Shown here piece after piece: positions 58,981-64,000 of a stretch of 64,000 nt of DNA. The translations under genes were made by a program, and so were the position numbers. Numbering within the stretch: the first letter of the stretch is position 1; the number at the start of each line of letters is the position of its first letter. The notes beneath the pieces were generated by a model, which ran no database searches, was not told the DNA's origin, and worked only from the letters and a program-made list of their open reading frames with translations. Origin of the DNA: JAJRRS01 sp965230275 (GTDB taxonomy: Bacteria; Planctomycetota; Phycisphaerae; Phycisphaerales; Phycisphaeraceae); assembly GCA_965230275.1 (NCBI GenBank), contig CBDDKO010000002.1:1922001-1986000 (forward strand), read 5' to 3'.

Positions 58981-60768
58981 ATGCCCCCCACCCAGCAGAA
59001 CCTCAACGCCCTGGAAGTACCCAGCAACGGCCACGGCGAAACAACCGACAAGTACCTCGGCAAGACCGGTGCCGAGATCTTCCACGACCTGATGGTCGAG
59101 CACGGCGTCGAAGCCATCTTCGGCTACCCCGGCGGCGCGATCCTACCGGTGTTCGACGCCATCCACGAGTCGGACCACTTCAAGTTCATCCTCTCGCGCC
59201 ACGAGCAAGGTGCCGGGCACATGGCCGAGGGCTACGCCCGCGCGTCGGGCAAGGTCGGCGTGGTGCTGGTGACCTCCGGCCCCGGCGCAACCAACACCGT
59301 CACGCCGATGCAGGACGCGCTGATGGACGGCACACCCTTGATCGTCTTCGCAGGCCAGGTCGCCACCGCCGCGATCGGCTCCGACGCCTTCCAAGAAGCG
59401 GACATGGTCGGGATCAGCCGGCCTTGCACGAAGTGGAACGTGCTGGTCAAGCACGCCGCGGACCTGCCGCGCGCGATCAACCAGGCATTCCACGTCGCCA
59501 CCAGCGGCCGGCCGGGCCCGGTGTTCGTGGACCTGCCAAAAGACATGACCGCCAGCGTGCTCAAGGAAGCGGTCTACGACCAGCCGCACTTGCCGGGCTA
59601 CCACATCCGCGAGTTGGGCACGAGCAGCGAAATCGAGCGCGTCGCGAAAATGATCAACAAGGCGAAGAAGCCGCTGTTCTACGTCGGCCAGGGGGCGATC
59701 CTCTCCGGCGGGACCGAGGTGCTCCGCCAGTGTGCCGAGAAGGCGAACATCCCCGTCACCACCACCCTGCTCGGCCTGGGCGCGTTCGACGAACACTCGC
59801 CGCTGTCCCTGGACCTGATCGGCATGCACGGCGCGGCCTACGCCAACTGGGCGATGCGCGACGCCGACTGTGTGATCGCGGTGGGCGCACGCTTCGACGA
59901 CCGGGTGACCGGGCTGATCTCGGCGTTTGCGCCGGGCGCCCGCGCCGCTGAGGCCGAGGGGCGCGGCGGGATCATCCACTTCGATATCGCGCCCGAGCAG
60001 ATCAACAAGTCCGTCCCGGTGACCATCGGCGTCGAGGGCGACGCCCGCAAGAACCTCGAACTGCTGCTGCCGCTGCTGGAAGACAACGACCGCGGCGAAT
60101 GGCTCAAGCAGCTCACGCAGTGGAAGACCGATCACCCGTTCGCCTACGACCACGACGAGCGCGAGTTCCACCTCAAGCCGCAGGCCGTGATCGAAGAGCT
60201 GTATAAGCAAACGGGCGGCGACGCGATCATCAGCACCGGCGTGGGCCAGCACCAGATGTGGGCCGCGCAGTTCTACAAGTTCAAGACCCCCCGCCAGTGG
60301 ATCACCTCTGGCGGCTTGGGCACGATGGGCTACGGCGTCCCGGCGTCCGTCGGCGCAAAACTCGCCTGCCCCGACACGCCCGTGATCAACATCGACGGCG
60401 ACGGCTCGTTCTCCATGACCGCCATGGAAATGACCACCGCCGCGCAGTACGGCATCGCCGCCAAGAGCATCATCCTCAACAACGACTTCCAGGGGATGGT
60501 GAAACAGTGGCAGGACCTGTTCTATGAAGAACGCTACAGCCACACCGAGATGCACAACCCCGACTTCTGCAAGCTGATCGAGGCGATGCACTGCAAGGCC
60601 GTCCGCGTCACCAAGCTCGAAGACCTCCCGGCAAAGATGAAGGAGTTCCTCGACCACGACGGCCCCGCCGTCCTCGAAGCCATGGTCGAGAAGCACGAGC
60701 ACGTGTACCCGATGATGCCCGCCGGCAAAACCGTCGACGACATGGTCCTCGGCCCGGCGAAGGGGTGA
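58981..60768 (+). CDS. ilvB: Acetolactate synthase large subunit
   Basis: The 595-residue TPP enzyme makes acetolactate or acetohydroxybutyrate, first step of branched-chain amino acid synthesis. It has GAEIFHDLMVEHGVEAIFGYPGGAILPVFDAI, the cofactor Glu75 in SRHEQGAGHMAEGYARASG, FAD/herbicide-site residues around GLGAFDEHSPLSLDLIGMHG, and the TPP motif NIDGDGSFSMTAMEM...NNDFQGMVKQWQ. GGAG precedes the ATG at 58981. The regulatory subunit ilvN and ilvC do not follow; the next gene is convergent. Confidence 0.96.
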   Translation: MPPTQQNLNALEVPSNGHGETTDKYLGKTGAEIFHDLMVEHGVEAIFGYPGGAILPVFDAIHESDHFKFILSRHEQGAGHMAEGYARASGKVGVVLVTSGPGATNTVTPMQDALMDGTPLIVFAGQVATAAIGSDAFQEADMVGISRPCTKWNVLVKHAADLPRAINQAFHVATSGRPGPVFVDLPKDMTASVLKEAVYDQPHLPGYHIRELGTSSEIERVAKMINKAKKPLFYVGQGAILSGGTEVLRQCAEKANIPVTTTLLGLGAFDEHSPLSLDLIGMHGAAYANWAMRDADCVIAVGARFDDRVTGLISAFAPGARAAEAEGRGGIIHFDIAPEQINKSVPVTIGVEGDARKNLELLLPLLEDNDRGEWLKQLTQWKTDHPFAYDHDEREFHLKPQAVIEELYKQTGGDAIISTGVGQHQMWAAQFYKFKTPRQWITSGGLGTMGYGVPASVGAKLACPDTPVINIDGDGSFSMTAMEMTTAAQYGIAAKSIILNNDFQGMVKQWQDLFYEERYSHTEMHNPDFCKLIEAMHCKAVRVTKLEDLPAKMKEFLDHDGPAVLEAMVEKHEHVYPMMPAGKTVDDMVLGPAKG

Positions 60769-60835
60769 ATCCCACGCCCAAACACTGATGTGATTCAATC
60801 CAAGCAACCCGGTCTACAATAGGCCGGGCTGTTTG

Positions 60836-61072
60836 TTATATCGCTGTGTCGATGTCGTCATGCGACTTGTCGTGACGACGTGACGACGAAGCGCGTTGCC
60901 AAACCGTGTCCAGGTAAAACCCGATCGACCAGGCGCTGACGATGCAGCAGGCGACCGCGAGCAGGGCCTTGCTCAGCAGCAGGCAAGCCACAGCCCCCGC
61001 GAGGGTCAGCAGGCCGCAGGTCAGCAGCACAAAGCGGGTCAGTTGGTCATTGGGGTCCAGGAATTGGCTCAT
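60836..61072 (-). CDS. Small two-helix membrane protein coupled to recJ
   Basis: The 78-residue protein MSQFLDPNDQLTRFV has two hydrophobic segments (about residues 14-32 and 36-54) and a charged tail SSSRRHDKSHDDIDTA. Its ATG overlaps the recJ stop in ATGA, so it is translated after recJ. No family is recognised. Confidence 0.65.
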   Translation of the reverse strand: MSQFLDPNDQLTRFVLLTCGLLTLAGAVACLLLSKALLAVACCIVSAWSIGFYLDTVWQRASSSRRHDKSHDDIDTAI

Positions 61073-62874
61073 GCGTTTGCCGTGGTTAATACCTTAAAGT
61101 CGTTGACGTGGAGCTCCGGGCGACGCACGCCCTGCCAGGTGTTGATCTTCGGCTCGAAGACCAGGTCGACACTCGCGCCGGCGGGCAGCTGCGTGGCGTA
61201 TTCACCCTGGCCGAAGGCTACGGCGCGGACCGATCGGCCGTGGTGATGAAACGACATCGACAGGTGCCGCCCGGCTGCGCCCATGCGCTGGGCCGGCCGG
61301 TCGAGTACAGCGTTACGCAAAAGCAGACGCGGCGTCGGGTTGCCCCGGCCGAACGGTGCGAGCCTGGCGAGCTGGTCGAACACGTCGAGCGTGCAATCAC
61401 CCGGTGTCACCTCGGCATCGACCCGAAGGGCGCGCGTCAGCTGCGCTTCACTCAGCATGCCGTTGACCTGTTCGATCAAGTCTTCTCGGAGTGCCTCCAC
61501 CCGGTCGGTCGACAGCGTGAGCCCGGCCGCCATCGCGTGGCCGCCGAACTTCTCAAGATGCTGCTCGCAGGCGCTGAGCGCTTCGTGGATCGACACCTCG
61601 TCTACGCTGCGCGCCGACCCCTGGGCGACGCCGTTGTTGACCCCCAACACAATGGCCGGACGGTGGTAGGTATCGACCAATCGGCTGGCGACGATGCCGA
61701 CAACGCCCGGATGCCAGCCCTCGCCTGCAACGACGATCGCACGCCGGCCCGGAGCGTCGTAACCGTTTGTCTCGATCACCTGCTTGGCCTGCTCGGTGAT
61801 CCGGCGCTCGGTCGCCCGGCGGTTGTCGTTCTCATTGGTCAGGAACTTCGCCAACTCGGTGGCGCGCGGGCCCGAAGCGTCGGTCAACAGCTCCAGCGCA
61901 TCCTTCGCATGGCCCATCCGGCCGCAGGCGTTCAAGCGCGGCCCCAATACGAAGCCGACATGGTACGCGTCGATCTTCTCGTCGCGCAGCTTCGCCACGT
62001 CGATCAGTGCGCCCAGCCCCGGGAAGCGAGTCTGCTTGATCCGGCCGAGCCCGAACGTCGTCAGCACCCGGTTCTCCCCGATCAGCGGCACCACGTCCGC
62101 CACTGTCCCCAGCGCCACCAGGCTCAGCAGTTCAACCATCAGCTTCCGGTAGTCATCCGGCAGTCGGTCCGATCCGCACAGCTCACGGGCGAACTGCCAG
62201 GCCACCTTGAACGCCACGCCCGCGCCACAGAGATGGACGCATGGATAGGGATCAGCATTATCTGTGGTGAGGTTTGGGTGGACGAGTGTGTGAGCGTCCG
62301 GCAGAACCTCGGGATCGAACTCGTGGTGATCGGTGATGATCAGATCGACACCGAGGTCTTTGGCGAGCTTCGCGGGTTCAACGGCGGTGATTCCGCAATC
62401 GACCGAGATAATCAGGGGCTTGGTGCCAGCTTCTTCGACCAAGGACCGGATCGCCTCGGCGTTCAGGCCGTAACCCTCGTCGAGGCGGTGCGGGATGTAG
62501 GTCTGGACGTCGGCTCCGGCGAGTTTGAGCGTGTGCCAGAGTACGGCCGAGGCGGTGACGCCGTCGACGTCGTAGTCGCCGTAGATGATGATGGGTTGAT
62601 GATCCTTGACCGCCCGGACCAAGCGTTCGGCGGCTTGGGTCGCGCCGGGCAGCAGCGCGGGGTCGTGCAGGTCGCTCAGCTTGGGCACAAGAAAGCGTTG
62701 GGCTGAGTCGAGTGTATTTGCCGATGAATCTTTAAGGGCGTCTCGGGATGCCAGGACCCGTGCGACCAGCCGCGAGACACCCAGTGAACGGGCGAGTTCG
62801 TCGGCCAACTGACGGCCGGCGTCCTGGTCAGTGCCGGAGAATGTCCAGCGGTAGCGGTTCCCTGCCTCCTGCAT
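61069..62874 (-). CDS. recJ: Single-stranded-DNA-specific exonuclease RecJ
   Basis: The 601-residue protein is a DHH phosphoesterase. Motifs are DYDVDG (Asp100, Asp102, Asp104), SVDCGIT (Asp159) and the DHH core TDHHEFD (Asp182, His183, His184). CGRMGHAKDALELL and GGHAMAAGL belong to the DHH/DHHA1 parts. It digests single strands 5-prime to 3-prime in repair and recombination. The length is usual. The last bases overlap a small membrane gene. Confidence 0.95.
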   Translation of the reverse strand: MQEAGNRYRWTFSGTDQDAGRQLADELARSLGVSRLVARVLASRDALKDSSANTLDSAQRFLVPKLSDLHDPALLPGATQAAERLVRAVKDHQPIIIYGDYDVDGVTASAVLWHTLKLAGADVQTYIPHRLDEGYGLNAEAIRSLVEEAGTKPLIISVDCGITAVEPAKLAKDLGVDLIITDHHEFDPEVLPDAHTLVHPNLTTDNADPYPCVHLCGAGVAFKVAWQFARELCGSDRLPDDYRKLMVELLSLVALGTVADVVPLIGENRVLTTFGLGRIKQTRFPGLGALIDVAKLRDEKIDAYHVGFVLGPRLNACGRMGHAKDALELLTDASGPRATELAKFLTNENDNRRATERRITEQAKQVIETNGYDAPGRRAIVVAGEGWHPGVVGIVASRLVDTYHRPAIVLGVNNGVAQGSARSVDEVSIHEALSACEQHLEKFGGHAMAAGLTLSTDRVEALREDLIEQVNGMLSEAQLTRALRVDAEVTPGDCTLDVFDQLARLAPFGRGNPTPRLLLRNAVLDRPAQRMGAAGRHLSMSFHHHGRSVRAVAFGQGEYATQLPAGASVDLVFEPKINTWQGVRRPELHVNDFKVLTTANA

Positions 62875-62955
62875 CGAGACATCATACCGCCGAGCCGGTC
62901 GGGGTTCTGGTATAACCCTGACGATTCTTTAAAACCCACACGCGGAGGATCACGG

Positions 62956-64000
62956 ATGATCCGGCGCAGCCGAAGCCGACATATGAACTCAGACCGTGCC
63001 ACCGCCCCCGGCGTGAACCGGGGCCTGCTGTCCCTGCTGTCCTGTATCGGGTTGGTGCTTGGCATCTCGCTGGTCATCGCGGGCTGTGAGCCTGCGACGC
63101 CGGTGTCTTCGACTTATAAGCCGCGCCCGACCCGGCCGACACCCGCCGAAGCGCATCGACAGGCTCGCAGCATCGTGCTGCCGACGATCGCCTCGGTGAA
63201 CCGGGAGCCGATGGTGCGTGTTCGGATCGCCAAGGGCAAGTCGCGCGTGGACGTCAGCAGCGGCACGGGCCTGCTGGTCGGCCCGGAAGCCATGCAGGTC
63301 AATACGAGTGATCGACGGTACCCCTCCGCGGTGGCGGTGACGCTGGACCGTGGTTCGTTCCTGATTACCGACACCAATCGGCGAACGATCCGCTGGGCCT
63401 TGCCAGCTCTGCGCATCTCGCCCGTCTCGGCGGACCGGCCGTTGACCTACAACGGCAAGGCCTACCCCGGCACGATCGTGCTCGCCCAGGTCCGGGACAA
63501 GAACGGCAAGCCAACCGGGCGGATCGATGTGGTGAACCACGTGGGCATGGAGTCGTACCTGCCCGGTGTGGTCGAGCGTGAGCTGTACGGCTCGTGGGAG
63601 CCCACCACGTTCCGCGCGGCGGTGATCGCGGCACGGTCCTACGCGGTCTTTGAGCAGTCGTTAAACGCTCACCGACACTACGACCTGGAATCGACCACGG
63701 CCAGCCAGGCCTACGTCGGCCGAGCCAAAAATCCCAAGGCCACGGCGGCGGTAGCGCAGACACGCGGCATGCTGCTTGAATACAACAGCCGGGTCGTGCC
63801 GGCGTTCTATTCGAGCACCTGCGGCGGAACGGGGCAGGATGCGACGGCGGCGTTTACCTGGCTCACAGGTCTGCCGGATATCGAGCCTCTGCGCGGCCGT
63901 GAACACGGCGCGTATTGCCGGGCGAGTCCCAAGTTCCGCTGGGGCCCGATCACACGCAACAAGTCATCCCTCGAGCGGCGGATCCGATCCTGGGGCGATC
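62956..64000 (+). CDS. SpoIID/LytB-domain lipoprotein, partial
   Basis: The gene runs off the right edge; about 348 residues are visible. GGAGG precedes the ATG. The N-terminal hydrophobic segment SLLSCIGLVLGISLVIAGC has a lipobox Cys. The SpoIID region is clear: VNHVGMESYLPGVVERELYGSWEPTTFRAAVIAARSYAVFEQ, then ESTTASQAYVGR and AFYSSTCGGTGQDATAAF. In Bacillus SpoIID is a lytic transglycosylase; in planctomycetes the domain occurs in proteins of unknown role. The catalytic Glu is likely that in VEREL. Confidence 0.9.
   Translation, partial: MIRRSRSRHMNSDRATAPGVNRGLLSLLSCIGLVLGISLVIAGCEPATPVSSTYKPRPTRPTPAEAHRQARSIVLPTIASVNREPMVRVRIAKGKSRVDVSSGTGLLVGPEAMQVNTSDRRYPSAVAVTLDRGSFLITDTNRRTIRWALPALRISPVSADRPLTYNGKAYPGTIVLAQVRDKNGKPTGRIDVVNHVGMESYLPGVVERELYGSWEPTTFRAAVIAARSYAVFEQSLNAHRHYDLESTTASQAYVGRAKNPKATAAVAQTRGMLLEYNSRVVPAFYSSTCGGTGQDATAAFTWLTGLPDIEPLRGREHGAYCRASPKFRWGPITRNKSSLERRIRSWGD

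Noticed and set aside
59143..60807. 554-codon minus-strand frame antisense to ilvB
   Set aside because: Repetitive His/Val/Leu/Asp/Arg composition is the expected shadow of a GC-rich gene; ilvB is unambiguous.
60769..60835. ilvN regulatory subunit after ilvB
   Set aside because: Only 67 bases separate ilvB from a convergent gene; no ACT-domain frame exists there.
61108..62706. 532-codon plus-strand frame antisense to recJ
   Set aside because: Shadow of recJ; no recognisable motif and no ribosome site.

Overview
The window is GC-rich chromosomal DNA with gene-sized spacing, frequent strand switches and few long operons. It most likely comes from a planctomycete of the Phycisphaerae type. That assignment is inference; it rests on two PEP-CTERM proteins, a nickel superoxide dismutase with a Sec signal, many ECF sigma/anti-sigma genes, dispersed palindromic repeats typical of such genomes, secreted glycoside hydrolases (GH95, GH35) and ribosomal/translation genes split from their usual partners.

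Layout. 1-5.8 kb: partial nucleotidyltransferase, a ketosynthase-fold protein lacking its catalytic residues, a beta-CASP RNase-like hydrolase, an AT-rich probable acquired gene, a small membrane-anchored protein and NiSOD. 5.8-7.1 kb: a MITE abutting a DDE insertion sequence. 7.1-13 kb: two Trp/Asp-rich PEP-CTERM paralogues, a Kef-type antiporter, ilvE, truD. 13-22 kb: GH95, an AT-rich DUF6210-like gene, GH35, and a two-gene glycosyltransferase operon. 22-31 kb: efp, a secreted SIS-like protein, a methyltransferase, glgP-malQ (glycogen/maltodextrin breakdown), a small secreted peptide, arsS, an aldo/keto reductase. 31-36 kb: a REP-associated tyrosine transposase (RAYT) bracketed by its own candidate REP pairs, glyS with an anomalous AT-rich internal segment, Nudix, YbaK-like deacylase, CPBP protease. 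36-43 kb: MFS transporter, a four-gene lipoprotein operon resembling the LpoB/COG3014/YcfL set, rplU. 43-48 kb: YjbQ, NlpC-like protein, creatininase-like enzyme, rmuC and small unknowns. 48-52 kb (minus strand): tRNA-Thr, tuf, rpmG, tRNA-Trp, secE, nusG. 52-58.6 kb: NifU-like scaffold, csrA, MTA phosphorylase, a secreted acidic-tailed protein, two ECF sigma/anti-sigma pairs. 58.6-64 kb: a candidate attenuator peptide and ilvB, recJ with a coupled membrane gene, and a partial SpoIID-domain lipoprotein.

The repeat content is the most unusual part. Five REP-like inverted pairs occur in the window, two of which flank the RAYT gene. Two copies of a ~140 bp MITE lie at the stop codons of plus-strand genes. 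Several 7-bp tandem arrays occur, two of which run up to the stop codons of glgP and nusG. A GCTAATGG-type hairpin fills every spacer of the secE-tRNA-rpmG-tuf unit. All gene functions come from reading motifs by eye; no database search was possible.
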